DNA of 64,000 bases. It comes from Nipponacmea schrenckii. Taxonomy: Eukaryota; Mollusca; Gastropoda; Lottiidae. Every line of letters begins with the position of its first letter. The first letter of the stretch is position 1. This document shows, one piece after another, positions 24,201 through 39,200 of the stretch. The translations under genes and the position numbers were made by a program. The notes under the pieces are model-generated. The model was not told the DNA's origin. It searched no databases and saw only the letters and a program-made list of their open reading frames with translations. The stretch is from contig CM060200.1 of assembly GCA_030562195.1 (NCBI GenBank), positions 11,036,001 to 11,100,000 of the forward strand, written 5' to 3'.

Positions 24201-27200
24201 TTCTGTTGTATAATTAGTTTCTGATGTATAATTAGTTTCTGTTGTATAATTAGTTTCTGATGTATAATTAGTTTCTGTTGTATAATTAGTTTCTGATGTA
24301 TAATTAGTTTTTGATGTATAATTAGTTTCTGTTGTATAATTAGTTTCTGATGTATAATTAGTTTCTGTTGTATAATTAGTTTCTGATGTATAATTAGTTT
24401 CTGATGTATAATTAGGTTCTGTTGTATAATTAGTTTCTGATGTATAATTAGTTTCTGATGTATAATTAGTTTCTGATGTATAATTAGGTTCTGTTGTATA
24501 GTTAGTTTCTGATGTATAATTAGTTTCTGATGTATAATTAGTTTCTATTGTATAATTAGTTTCTGATGTATAATTAGTTTCTGTTGTATAATTAGTTTCT
24601 GTTGTATGATTAGGTTCTGTTGTATAATAAGTTTCTGATGTATAATTAGTTTCTGTTGTATAATTAGGTTCTGTTGTATAATTAGGTTCTGTTGTATGAT
24701 AAGTTTCTGTTCAAAACATCACAACTACAATTTAGAGTTATGTATTTGTTGACTGTTATTGCAAACTTACTGACTTTATAGGCCTCCATTATTTGGCATG
24801 TGGTGGTTTCCACATGTTACTTTTGTCCGAGAATTGAATTTTTGCAATTATTTTTATGAAAATTGGACTAACAGCCCAAAATAGTTCTGTCAGTCATAGA
24901 ATGTCAATTTTCAAGGAAGAATAGTACAGTGAATTAATTCATTAATTTTCTCCCTTGTCAGGATCGGTTAATTGTCAGAAGTGTTTCAAATTCATATTTA
25001 ACAGTTGTAAGCTTTTGTAAGAGGTCATGGAAACTACTCCATAATAAATAGACATGATGGAAGTTTGTTAATAACCAGTTATATGTGGCCCCACATGAGT
25101 CTTCATTGATAACTGAAAATGTCTATAAATTCCTTTTCAGACAGAAGACGGTAAATTCAAAGTTACCTTAAAATATCCTCATTATTTTCCTTGTATGAAA
25201 AAAGCCCGAAATCCTGAAACAAGAAAGAAATTAGAAACTGCCTTCAATTCTAGGTATTCCTTTTTATACACCTACATGAAACATTTCTGTTGCCTTGACT
25301 GTCTGTCCTTCTATTCATCTCTTTCACAATAGAGGCCACAGTTTTTCTTGGACATTGAAGAAACTTGGTACCGTATATTTCCGTGTATAATGCGCAGGTT
25401 TTTGCCATGAAATGGGCCCAACAAAGAGGGGATGCGCACTATATACGGGTAAATAAATTTGGAGTATTTTTTCCTAACGAAAATGCTGCAAGTCGATGTT
25501 AAGGATCTGCCATTTTGTCTTCCTTCATCGACACTCGCGGTAAAATTGATTTGTGTAAAAGATTGAAATATGATTAATATCTTATAAATTAAATATTTAT
25601 TGTTAAATATTTGAACAAAACTAAAATGATTTAAGTTAATAACTTTGTTTTTAAAATGGAAAATGTTACGTGAAGACGAGAGGTACCAACAAAAATAATG
25701 TTCACGGGCAAAGCATTTTCAATGGCTTTTATAGTAGGAACAATGGATTGTCATGCTTGATGACATGCCTCAATACGTAATCGAGTCTTGCCTGAATATA
25801 AATACGGTTACCAGAATAAGTGGGTTTTAATATAATCCATTGTTTTCCTAATTATTCATCAGATATGATACACAAGGTTCACGCCGTCAATTTTTTCATT
25901 TCCGTTGAGAGGCAATACTAGTCGATAAATCTATGCGGGGGATAAAAATAAACTATTGAGCGAATCGTATCACTCCAGCGATGATTAAAGACTTAATTAA
26001 GAAAGACAATGATATTTATTTACGTTAAACAAACGAAACAATCACAATTAAGTATTCACACAAAAGGAACTGACGCAATATCATGATTATTATTCGCATT
26101 ATGATTACAAGTATGATTATTATTCGCATTATGATTACAAGTATAATGGGGCCTATTAGTCTTACACCAAGTCAGTTACCGTTAGACCTTCGAATTCCTG
26201 TCAATGATATCTTCTTCAATACGTCTGAGTTTACGGGTTAATTGCACATTTTTCTTCAAGATGAATATCATCCTCGGTAGCGTCCATAGCATTAAAAATA
26301 CCGAATCAGGTGAGAAGCGTAATAGAGATATATAAATGATTTTGGTCATGGTAACAATTGAATTAACAGTAGTTATTGCCCTTGACTTCATGAAAAAGCA
26401 TCAAATTTAGTTTTGATTTTAATCTTGGTAAAAATTGAATGATCAGTATTGGAGCTATTGCCCTTTACATCATAAAAAAGCATCAAATTAAGTTTGTAAA
26501 CACAATATTAACTAAAGTATCAAATCTTGATGATCATGTATCCATGTTCATATTTATATAGCGATCAAGTTCAAATTTTGTAAAAGGTTATGGTGTCCTT
26601 GAATTTAATTAATAAAGTCCAAAAAGACTGTCTGAATCTCTGACAGCTACCGGTGAGTGTATGTTAGGTCCACATGTTAACTTTTATATAACTACTGCTT
26701 TGAACAAATTTCATGTGTAAATAATAAGATAAGTTTAATAGGAAAATGTAAACTTAACTATTACAACTACTGGTAATATTAGCTGTGCAGTACAGGTTTC
26801 AAATTGCTGGTTATAATTTTACACACTGGTTGTAACACAAAAACTCATGCATATTTTAATAGTTTTATATTTGAACACCAGGCATGTATAGACTTTGTTT
26901 TAAGTTTTTATAATGATAATTGTAGGTGTATGAAGGAAAATGGTCCAATATTAGAAGAATTAATCAAACTTAGACATGAAGTAAGATATTAAAGGGATAT
27001 AGGCGTTAGATGGAACATATAAAATTAATTTCACTCAAATTTGGACAATAACAGTATATATACATCAGTGGACTTACCTGGTGTCATAACAATACATCAA
27101 AATCCCTCTATTATCGGATAAATCCTCAAAATCATGTAGTTAATTCTAAAACGCTTAATACTTCCATCAAACGATTTTCAAATTGTAAAATATAAAGGGA

Positions 27201-30200
27201 AGTAACTTTAACATGTGGGGTTTTCACGCGTCCTTGACCCCTAGTGTTGAATTGCACAATGATGTTTAGTGTTGATTTACCAGACGCTTTTATTCTCAAA
27301 CTGAATGGAATCGTCACTGGCTTACTTTTTTTTAAAAATTCCAAATATATTTTTATGGTGGCTTTTTAAGTGTGGGATGCATACTTAACCAATAGTCAAT
27401 AATAAACACAAATATAAGCCGTAGGACTAGTGTATTCTAACGCCTATTATCCCTTTAAATATTGTTGGATTTTATAGTTAAGAGGGAAATTTTAAACAAT
27501 AGTGGTCATTCAGTATACCTTTAATATTATTACCTTGAAACAAATCACATCTCAATAAAGAATGTATTTACAGTCAGGGAATTAGAACATCTCTCGTGAT
27601 TCATCAACATTCAAGTATTTTTGAGGACAAAATATGATCAGAAGATTACCTGATTCAGTATATTCTAGAAAAATCTGATGCCTTATAAAGAAGGCTATAG
27701 ATCCAGAAATCTTGTTATGAAATTTGAGACAAAATTTAAATTTGATAAAAATGAAAATTGGTATTTTAGATTATTATTATAGCTACTAGAATTGTATAAT
27801 TATTATTTTATTATTCTTTGATCGGAAGAAAGCAGCTTTACTAGGATTTCCAACCCATGCAGCTTTTGTATTAGATATGAGAATGGCTAAATCCCCTGAT
27901 ACTGTTGCAACATTCTTACAAGAACTGGCTAAAAAACTTCAACCTTTAAAAGAAGCAGAAATGAAATTATTTCTAGAATACAAGAAAGAAGAGGTGAGAA
28001 AATAAATGGTATTATTGCCTCCCACTGAGACTATTGCAATCTGCAAAGGAATGGTGGTGAGCTGGGAAATTAACTGTCATTAAATTTTTGCTCTGCCATG
28101 TAGGTGGCATGTCATGTGACATGAAATTATTTTGCTGACTGAAATAATGTTAAATGGAACCATAAATATAGCATAAAATCAGCCACTTTCCAGACAAAGT
28201 CAACTGCTCTAAAAAGGCCAATCAGACACTTAAATGTGGTTGATTACTTTCCTTGCACATGTGAAGTGTAGTAAGAAAGAAATGACCATTTTCTTACAAG
28301 GATAGTTAAAAAAATCGTTTTTACAAGCTTGTCTTTAGCCAAACCTTTTAGCCCAGGAGGAGGGAAGTGGGTTGTTAAAGCTATGGTTATTATATTTACA
28401 GTGTGAAAAGTATGGATATGAGTTTGATGGTAAAATCAACATGTGGGATTTTAGATATTATATGACTATGGTAGAGGAAAGGAAGTATGCAGTAGATCAA
28501 AATAAACTCAAAGAATATTTCCCCATGGAAACTGTGACTAAAGGACTTCTGGATATCTACCAGGTTTGTAGAGCTAGACTGTATCCATTGATAACTGATT
28601 GTTGATGACTATCTGTGTTTGTCCAAAGTCACTGGTTGGCCAATCTTTCTATCGATATTTCAAGACTGGTCTCATCTGAAGACTCTGATAAGATATCTAG
28701 ATAAATATAGAAGAGGAAAGTGAAATTCCTGGTTTGAGGAAATAATGAGATGCTTTATCATAAAACTTTTATGGGTACATTTGATGATTTTTTTACATAT
28801 ATACAAGACCCAAAATAAACTGCCAATCTGTCTCATTAATGTCTTTACATGTCAGGTGTAGTAGAGTATTTATGTTCTTGGTGATGAACAAAAGAAAGAA
28901 AGAACTATTTTCTTACAAGGATAATTATTTAGGTTCACAAAAATCCTTTCTACCAGCTTTTTTTGGATTATCTGTACCCATTTACCTCTGAGTTGACTGA
29001 AATGATGTTAAATAGACCCTTAGATATAGCATAAATCAGCTCTTCTCAATAAAAGGTGATTTCAAACATGTTATGACAAAATTATGTTCAATTCTCTTAA
29101 AGAAAATAAAAGCTGTACCAATATTGTAATTAAGTAAAAAGATAATTTGTCAAAGCTTTTGAAAAATATTGCTTTGAAAAAAACTTATTCACCATTCTTT
29201 TCATTACTTAGTAATTGACAATAAAATTTGCAACTCAAATTTATTCGTTGAGTGGCTGACTTTGAAATTTAAAAAAAAACTAGAATTGCTTACAATTATC
29301 AACGTATTTCGAGACTAAATTTGCAATTACCTACATCTAGACAATATATTGAATATCATTTGACCTAGTTTTCAAAGTCATAAAATAATTAGGTCACACC
29401 TTCCGTAACGGTTAATGATGGCGAAAATATGAAAATTATCAATTTTTGCTGTATTTAAGTACACTTATCTCTATGAATTTTTTAAGTAAGCCAAATTAAA
29501 AAATATCTACTCGTAGACAATATAATGAATATTATTTGACCTAATTTTCAAGGTCATAGATTAAGTGGGTCACACCTTCCGTACCCGTTAAAGTGACCTT
29601 ATTTTGAAAAAATCGAAAACGAACTTCCGGTTTTGTTTTATTTGATAATAGAAATCATTCTAAGATCAACTGTAGATTTAGAATTTCTGCACCCTTTACC
29701 AGTTTGTCTGCAAACTCATACAAGAATTACAAAAAAAAAAAAATACTAGAACCGTTAGACGGTACCAAGGCAGTGCGCGTCCCTTCTATTGCATGGGTGA
29801 AACGTTGCATTTATAATATCCAATTCCATAATAATAACTAGACCTGTTTGTAACAATTGTGCAGCTTCCGAGATATTTAGAATTTGTTATATCTCCTGGC
29901 TGTCATTTAAAATAGAACGTAACCACGCCTACTCAGTATAATGACTTGTTTTGAATGGTTGCGATACTTAAACTGGAAATGTCAAAATTTGTCTTGACCA
30001 AACGATAAGAAATTAACACAATTTGACTTTTTGCCCTGTTACATTATCTTCCTAACTCTTCTTGTAACATTTATATCTATTTAATTAGTGTGTAAAACAA
30101 AACGTCGAAAAAACAAATTTGTGGTCTAAGGGACATAACACCTTATTTGAGATTACAAATTGATCTCGGATTAAATTAACTTTCCACATCGTTGATACTT

Positions 30201-33200
30201 TTAATTTGTTTATTTATTTATTTATCAATCTTAATTTAGGTGTAGTAGGAACATTAGATCCTGCAATTTGTGGCAAGTTGCCATGGTATAACATAGAGCC
30301 ATCAAATTAACAGCGCGGCTTTACATCTTTAAGAGAGTATTTTATAGAGTTGCGTCCCTTATACCACTAGTCCTCTCAACTGTACATTATTTTTGCTTAA
30401 GAGAATATCATTTAAAATTCTAAAGGTTGTCATTTCCTTCCAAATATTCCATATATCGCCCACAACGAGAAATGAACAATCATTCCTTTTATTTAAGATA
30501 TATAATATCTTTGAATCATTTTAACTGGATTAATTTTTAATCGTAAAAAAATCAAAATCAAAATAACAATTCAAAAATCGGTTTCCATATATATTTCGGC
30601 AATAGATTCTATATACATGTACATCAAAATAACACAAATTGAATTATCTTCCGAGACCCTATTTCAATTTAAAGAGTTAGTATAGAAGAAATTACAAAAT
30701 TTGCAAATTTAAAACGTGCAATTGGGATCAAAAATCAAGTGTTATACACCATTGGAAAGAATAACTAGACCGGTTTGTAACAGTTCTGCAGCTTTCGGGC
30801 TATTTAGAATTTGTTGGTCTCCTGGCTGTCATTTAAGGATAAAATGTAGATTGATTTTGCGATTATTGGGAGAGATGATTTATTCATGATTTAACACGTA
30901 ACATTTGAGCTTGTTAATAGACTGGCAATCATTAAGGTTTGTGATGTAAAAATATCTGGGCTTAACCACGCCCACAAAGTCCATTGACTTGTTTTGGAAA
31001 CTTCAACTGGAAATGTCAAAATTTGTGAATTGACCGTTTTATAGGAAAAATTCGCAATTTTTAAATGCCGATAAACCGAAAGTTTACATTTTGCTATAAA
31101 GCTTAATATGTCATTGGATAGAACGTATCACATATGTACAGGTATAAAGATCGCCAAAGGTCAACGTCACAATATACACCTTCGAAGTTTTTATAATTTT
31201 TAATCGTAATTAAATCAAAATCAAATTAAAAAATCAAAAATCAGTTTCCATATAAATTTCGGCAATCGGTTATAGATTCTATATACATGTCCATCAAAAT
31301 AACACATATTGACTGATCCTCCGAGACCCTATTTCGATTGAAAGAAAAATACACACAGTGATGTAAAATATCTGGGTTAAACCACGCCCACAAAGTCTAA
31401 TGACTTGTTTTGATTGGTTGAGATACTTTAACTGGAAATGTCAAAATTTGTGTCTTGACCAAAAGATAAGAAATTAACACAATCAGACTTTATGACCTGT
31501 TGCATTTATATCTGTTTAATTAGAGTGTAATTTTATTCTTAAACTTTTCGCAATTTTTATTTATACATATTGATTTATATATTGCTTGAAAGCTGGGAAT
31601 TTGCACATTATAAATCTGTTCGAATTTTGTTTTTAAGTTAAATAGAACTAAATATAAAAAAATATGAATGTTAAAATCGCTTATTTTCTACTAGGCGTAT
31701 TTTCATCAGTTTTCGGTCTATAGCTAAAATAAAGATATTGTTAGAAAGCTGATAAAAATCACATCACAATAATGTCAATTAGAATGTTGCCAAGAGTCTT
31801 GTTCATGAGATATAACCATCTGAAGATACGAGAAATATGCAAATTACCAATTTTTGGATCCCTATTAATCCAAATGTTCTTTACTAAAATTAGAAATCGA
31901 GGTATCATATGAACCTTTAGCCAATGAAGATGATTGTGCAGAAAAATAAAGGATGCATATTAGTAAGTTAGTCCTCTTCGTTCCTTGCGGAGAATAGGGC
32001 TGCTACAGACGTTCTCCATCTCACTCTGTTATGAGCTGTTCTTTTTGCTTCATTCCAGGTCTTGCCAATCCTTCCTAGCTCTTTCAGTCTTATTCTTTTC
32101 AAGCTATGTAAAGGTCTTCCTTGTCTTCTATGCCCTTGGGGATTCCAGTCCAGTGCCTCTCTGGTGATATTGTTTTGAGATCAAAAGGATGCATATGGTA
32201 GAGTTCGAAAGTTATGAACTTTCAGACGGAAGTCAGTTTTGAAAAACTTTGGCGATTTTCAAATGGCTGTAAAACCGGAAGTTGACATTGCACAACAAAA
32301 ATGAAGACATCAATAGATAGGTCTTGACAAGGGCAATAACTTTTGTGCAGGTCATAAGGTCACCAAAGGTCAATGTCACGAGATATTGACCTTCGAAATT
32401 TAGGTACGTATTGAAAATATAGAACCGGAAATAAAGGAATAGCTAAATCGAAATTCAAAATTCGACTGCCTGATATTTGTTAGCAGTCGATTGAAGATGA
32501 CATAGACATCAAAATTACAGTTATCCGTTTAACCCCTAAGGCCCCATTTTTCGTTTTACAAAAGTTAGTCATTTCATGATAGCGGTTTAAGTGTTACTTC
32601 CGGTTCAAATTTTTTCACTTTATTATCTTTCTTTATCATGTTCTATCATATCTATTGACGAATTTGACGACTTTCGTAAAAATACGTAATTTAAAAAAAC
32701 ACGTGCTCTTTTATAAATCACGCACAATTACTATAGAACTTAGAACAAAATTTTCAAATTCTCAAAAGCGCAATTTTGATCAAAATATCAAGTGTTATAC
32801 ATCATTGGAAAGAATAGATTACGTGTAATAAGGACATGAAAGAAACATTGACGTATGTAAATTGGGTCACGTGACAGAGCTCTTCAAAGTTAAAAATTGC
32901 GATTTTCAAATGGCTGTAAAACCGGAAGTTGACATTGCACATCAAAAATGAAGACATCAAAAGAAAGGTCTTGACAAGGGCAAGAACTTTTGTGCAGGTC
33001 ACAAGGTCACCAAAGGTCAAGGTCACGAGATATTAACCTTCGAAAATTAGGCACTTGGTGAAAAAATATAACCGGAAATAAAGAAAAAGCAAAATCGAAA
33101 TTCAAAATTCGGCTTCCTGAGAATTGTTAGCAATCAATTGAAGATTACATAGACATCAAAATTACAATTGTTAGATTAACCCCTAAGGCCCCATTTTTCA

Positions 33201-36200
33201 CTTTACAAAAGTAAGTGGTTTAATGATGGCGACTGATCTGTTACTTCCGGTTCAATTTCTGTTAATTATAAAATCATTATGGGTTAATAGTAACTAATTG
33301 CAAAAAAAAAATTTCAAATATCTTAATTATTCCGGAAGTTGATTTTTCAAGTTTAGAGTCGAATGACGTCAAAACCGGAAGTGATGTTGTTATTTTAAAA
33401 ACATATTTTAGTTGACAAACGCATTGTCTATCAACATATTAATTTTTATTTCGATCAGATCAAAATTCTGAAAGTTAGAAAAAGTGTTAAATTTAAAAAT
33501 AAAAAAGTCAGCGACAAAAGTCAAAATTTTACATTTTTTAAATTGCTATCCTTTAGAGTTTAGTTCAAAGAAGTTAATAAGAAAAGTTTGAGCGAAATTC
33601 TATTTGAAATAGAGCTGTTATATGAGAAAAAACTAAAATACTTTGGGATGTTATACCTCATTTCCGGTTTGGCAAAATTGCGTCATTTTATATTTAAATA
33701 ACAATGAGCACTAGTTTACGTTAGAATATCGCGTCAGATTATGTGAGACATTTACAGTTATAGCTGGGGAGCGTGACCAGAAAACGAAAAAAAAAAAAAA
33801 AATAGTCATTTCGAAAACAAAGCAGTGCGTTCGAAGAACGCACTGCAATAAAATAATCCGAACGATTACAATACGTTTTCGCCAAAGTCAAAATACGTAA
33901 TAAAAACAGTCAACATAATCCGTTTGTACATTGTAATTATTTTGGTTCTTTTCAAGGAGTTATTAGGTTTAGAGTTTAAGAAAGTGGAAGAAGCTGATGT
34001 CTGGCAAGATGATGTAACTATGGTAAGATTATCTACCGGTATATGTACCAATTATCATTGTTATTAGAGTACAGTAGAACCTGTATTCAGAGACCACTCA
34101 AGGGAATATTCAAAAACGGTCGCTGAGTGAAGGTGTTCTCTCTTATGAGAGGATCTGCAAGACCATTTCGTTTTGACATTTTGGAAGTCATAGGATCTTA
34201 CTTTTACTCATACATGTGTAGTTTCTACCACTTTTGCATGCCAACTCCTATCTACCGACGGGGTGCCATATTTTATTTTTCTTTTAGATATCAAAGTTTT
34301 CACAGTAACTATCGTTTTCAATGTAAAAAATCTCTACAGTAAATCAATAAGATATCATTCTTTACTTGCATTTTAATTGCCCTGTAACACGCATTATTCT
34401 ATTTTCACCTGATTAATATGTTTTTATAACAACATCCGGTATACCCTACTTTCGCTTTCTGATCAAATTTACTTAGCTTTAATATCACCGACGCGTGAAT
34501 GTGATCTTTGTTAAGGGAGATAATCAAAATTGTCATGGTCGCTTAATTGAGTCATTTGAATCAATTGGGAGTGTAAATACATGGCCGCAGGTCGCGTAAT
34601 GAAGGTGGTCGCTTATTAGTCGATAATTACATTGAAAACTCGTAGGGGTAATTGATTGTGGTCGCTTATTGAAGGTGGGCTCTAAATAAAGGTTGGTCGT
34701 GTGGGCAGGATATACTGTAATTGTTTTTTTACCCTTCTTCCACAGGTAGGCCTATATCACATATTGTTTCCCTAACTTATGATTCAATTTTGACCTGAAC
34801 TTGAATAATTTTAAAAACAAAATTGTTGATGTTGGGGAAGGGATGGGGGATCAATGAACATCCTTTTCTTCCTTAGAAAAATAGGAACATAAAATGGACC
34901 AGGGTCTTTTATTCTCTTCATATGAATTTGTATTGTTCATCTCATGCACTTTTCGTTGAGTATATATGTGCATTTACTTTATACACAAGTTGCACTGTTG
35001 CAGATATGTTGCTCCTTCTATCTTTGCAGCAATTTGATTCACATGTAAGATTTATTATCGGACACAAAAGAGTATTGGTGGGGGATGAAAACCCTTTTTT
35101 TCTTTTAACCTGGTTTTCCTTTGTCAGTGATATGGAAAAGCATTTAGTCATTTGGATAGACAATAAACTGAGGCCCTGTGTGCTACAGGCTGTGAACATC
35201 GACAAAGAGATCTCTTGACTGGATACCAAAAAAGAGAAAAAGAGAAGGCAAATTGCACAATGCACATGCATCATTAAGTAAGATGTAAAACTCCATTTGT
35301 TTCATATCATTAATTTTCAGTATACAGTTACAGATAAAAGTAGTAATGATTTACTTGGATGTTTCTATCTTGATCTACATCCCAGGGAGGGAAAATATGG
35401 TCATGCTGCTTGTTTTGGCCTTCAGGTATGTAATTTACTATTATGATATTGGCTAAAGAAGTAAGGTTAGCAACCTATATCATTTTTCAGAAGCCAGATC
35501 TGAAATTAGTTTATTTCGATTTTGTTTAACTGTTTTTATGCTATTTTTACATCATTATTCAGTAATTATAATGGTGCTTAAATTAAACTGCTTGGCAATG
35601 CAGGTCTTTATAAGCCTAGTATTTTCAGAGAGTAGGACGTTCAACTCCGTTGATTTATTCATTTAAATGGAAACCCTGTTTCTGAACTATAAAAAGATAA
35701 GCCGATACATTTATTTTGCTCAATTACAATGTGTCATCACTACACAATATCACAGAGGAACGTTTTTATTCGGACACATTCCATGACCCTTAAAGCAAAA
35801 GTTGTATAAAATATCAATATTTATTTATCCTTTATGTGAGTGGGAGTGGCAGCTGGTTTGTCAACCTCTTCAATACATATACATGTATCAGATTGATTCA
35901 GTTATCTAAGCAGATTTTTCAGCGTAAACTTGCATCATTGTAAATGACAATATTTAAATATAAGTGTAGGGCTTACATGCCTGGAAAATTAATTAGATGT
36001 AACACTATTTCAAAAAATTAAAGAGTTAAGGAATCTTTCTCTTTAGAGAATCCTTGTTTCGCTCCGACGCGTTTCATACAAGTTGTTCTCTTCAGGGAGA
36101 CTGTTGCTACTGGGCTGCATTCCTTCTATTTATACCCTATGTTGGATGGAGGCGCTTCATGGAGGACCTTAGTGAAAGTGCTACTGTTGCTTGGTTGCCA

Positions 36201-39200
36201 AGACGTAATAACAATGGCGTGGAGGCATGCCATTTGTGTTTCTTTTTTGTGGAAAATGCCAGATTTTTGGTATTTTCTCTGGATTGATGCTTGGTATCTA
36301 CATGTAGTTGTTAGATATTGAGGCACTCTCTGATCATTCCTTCCTCATATAGTATATCTATTTCAGCCTGGTTGTTTATTACCTGATGGAAGTAGACAAA
36401 TAGCTATAGCAGCTATGGTAGCCAACTTTACTAAACCAACGGATGATCAACCATCTCTACTTACCCATGATGAGGTATAGATCCAATATTTAGTTTTTCA
36501 AATTTCTTCCAAATTACGATAAAGTTTATACTTGTTGAATATCTGTAGGACAAAATCTTACAATTTCCATGAAATTTTTTGACTATGAAAACAGTGATGA
36601 AAATTAAAATGATATTTCTTTCTGGACTTAGTTCATTATGGGAATTAGAATAACATCATCCATATTGTCATAGGTCAGAAGATAATAGGTTTCCTTGCAA
36701 ATAACAAGAAATTTGAAATTTGATTTTACCAATGGCACACTTCATCTAAAAATATGGTATCTTTTCAGTTCATATTGCTCAGATGGAAGTGTAGTCTTTT
36801 TTATATGAAATGGGGGGCGTATATTGTCGTCACCCATCCATCTGTCCGTCCGTCGGCCTATCTGATTTTGATGAGACTTGGTGTGAGAGTTTGTTATAAC
36901 TCAAGGATGAACCCTAGTGAAAATCAGCGAAATCTAAAAATATTTAATATGAGTTATAGCCCTTGTTCTTGAAAATGCGTTCAATTTTAGCATGTTAACA
37001 CTCTTGAAAGAATAATTCTTAATGGATTTTGATGAAAATCAATTAAATCGAAAAAATATTAGTTTCAGTTATTGCCCTCAACTGTTTGGCTTATAAACAC
37101 TCCAGAAGGCACAATTCATGATCAATGTTGACAAAACTAGCTTAAATTGTTTGTTATCACCCAGGGATGAGCCCTATTGAAAATTAAAATATCAAAATAT
37201 ATCTGCTATGAATTATTGCCCTTGTGTCTTTTACCTCAAGGATGAATTCTATTGAAAATCAGCAAGATCAAAAAATATTTAGTATGAGTTATTGCCTTTG
37301 TTCTTGAAAACGCGTTCAATTTTAGCTTGTAAACACTCTAGAAAGAACAATTTTTAATGGATTTTGATGTAACTTGGCTGGAGTATTTGTTTTCTCCCAA
37401 GGATGAAACGCTATTGAAAATGGAAAAATATTTAGTACAAGTTATAGCCTTTGTTTTTGAAAACTCGTTCAATTTTAGCTTGTAAACTTTAGAAAAAACA
37501 ATTTTGAATGGATTTTGATGAAACTTGCCTTTAGTATTTGTATTCTCCCAAGGATGAACCCTATTGAAAATCAGATAAATCGAAAATATTTAGTGTCAGT
37601 TATTGCCCTTGTTTTCAAAAACGCTTTTAACTTTTGGCTTGTGAACACTCTAAACATTCATTTTTGACAAAACTCACTGAAATTGTTTAATATCAACCAA
37701 GGATGAGCCCTATTAAGAGTTAAGAATATCAAAATATTAAGGGTGAACCCTATTGCAAATCATAAAAATACCGAAAAATATTTAAAAGTTCTTATTAGGT
37801 ACAATTCTTGACAGTTTTTAATGAAACTAGACACCCTAGAAAAAAAGTATATGGCGGAAGGTTGAATATTTCATTCAACTAATTGTTACCTTACTGAAAA
37901 GTTTTTATTCAAAATCAATGCTGCCAGTGGGCGTATATTACCTTGCCTGGCAAGCTATCTTCATGTTTTCTTGTAAACATACTGTTAATCAACACAAAAC
38001 AATCTACCTATGTTTATATAATGAAAACCATCATCAGACAGTATTGATATATGTATCTTCTTCATAATTTGTTTAATAGAAACCTTGGCCTTGGATTTTC
38101 GTCTTGTCATGTGCATAATGAAAGTTGATATACATTCATTGTATTTTAACCCTCCTATCTTAACTCAAAAATTTTATTTGAGAAAATGATAAGAAAGAGA
38201 TGTTGACTTGTTCTGAAACATGTAAGATTAATACCAGACTTTCACAAAAACTTCACCTGCCTTGTTAAAGAGATTGTAAAGAGGTTTTCTAAATTCTTTA
38301 TATGAATCAAGGACACTGATAGCATCAATATGCACCTTTTCAATTTTTGATATGATGTCTGTGATTTGTACAATTCAATGCTAACAATTAACATTTACAA
38401 TTACAATACACAATTTATATTCTTCTCAAATATTTTAGGTTGAAACATATTTCCATGAATTTGGTCATGTTATGCATCAAATATGTGCTCAAACAGAATA
38501 TGCATTATTCAGGTAAAACTTATTCATTATTTCATAAGAATTCATCCACTTTATATAAGGGATACTGTGTCCTAGCATGAACATAAATTTTAGTTCTCAA
38601 GAATAGTCAATATGAGTATATATGAACTTACCTGGTGTCATAAATAAACAGAATCCCTCAAAATATGGTAATTATTGAAAATAATCAAAAGCATCTTTTT
38701 GGATAATTATAAAGTTTTTGGGATGTTTATTTTTTTTTATGGATGCAGGTATATTTACTGATGAATAGAACTCTTATTGGCCAATTTGAAATTTTTAAAA
38801 TTTATGTTCGTTTAAGATGCAGATTCTCATTAAGTTGTTCTTGATCCAGTGCAAAACTCAATTTTTGTTGATTTTCAACCATGGAATGTATATAATGCAT
38901 ACTTAGTAATTGATTTTGATTCAAGAGTATAGCATATTTAATTGATTTTGAACTAGTGCTTAGCATAATTTGATTCATTTCAACCAATGCAATTGATTTC
39001 ATAAATTTCTTGAACAGAAATTTATAGCCTTCTGTCTAGGATCGTGCATCACTGAACCTCCATTAAATATGCATTATACAACTACTCTTATATTTTCAGT
39101 GGTACTGCTGTAGAGAGAGATTTTGTTGAAGCACCATCTCAGATGTTAGAGAACTGGTGTTGGGAGAAAGAACCATTGAATCGAATGTCAGGTCATTATA

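Larger units (their letters stand above)
21163..29025 (+). repeat. Downstream copy of the duplicated segment
   Basis: Matches 1-8884. This copy is in the right place to serve as exons 2-9 of the complete gene: exon 1 lies before it and exons 10-17 after it. Relative to the other copy it lacks the 2-kb CTAGA element and has extra sequence at about 25370-26325. Non-repeat intron sequence continues past 29025 without a break, whereas the other copy is cut by the gap. Confidence 0.93.

Noticed and set aside
34922..35274. 98- and 110-codon ORFs on opposite strands in intron 10
   Set aside because: No domain, overlapping antisense frames, and they lie in an intron next to a well-supported exon.
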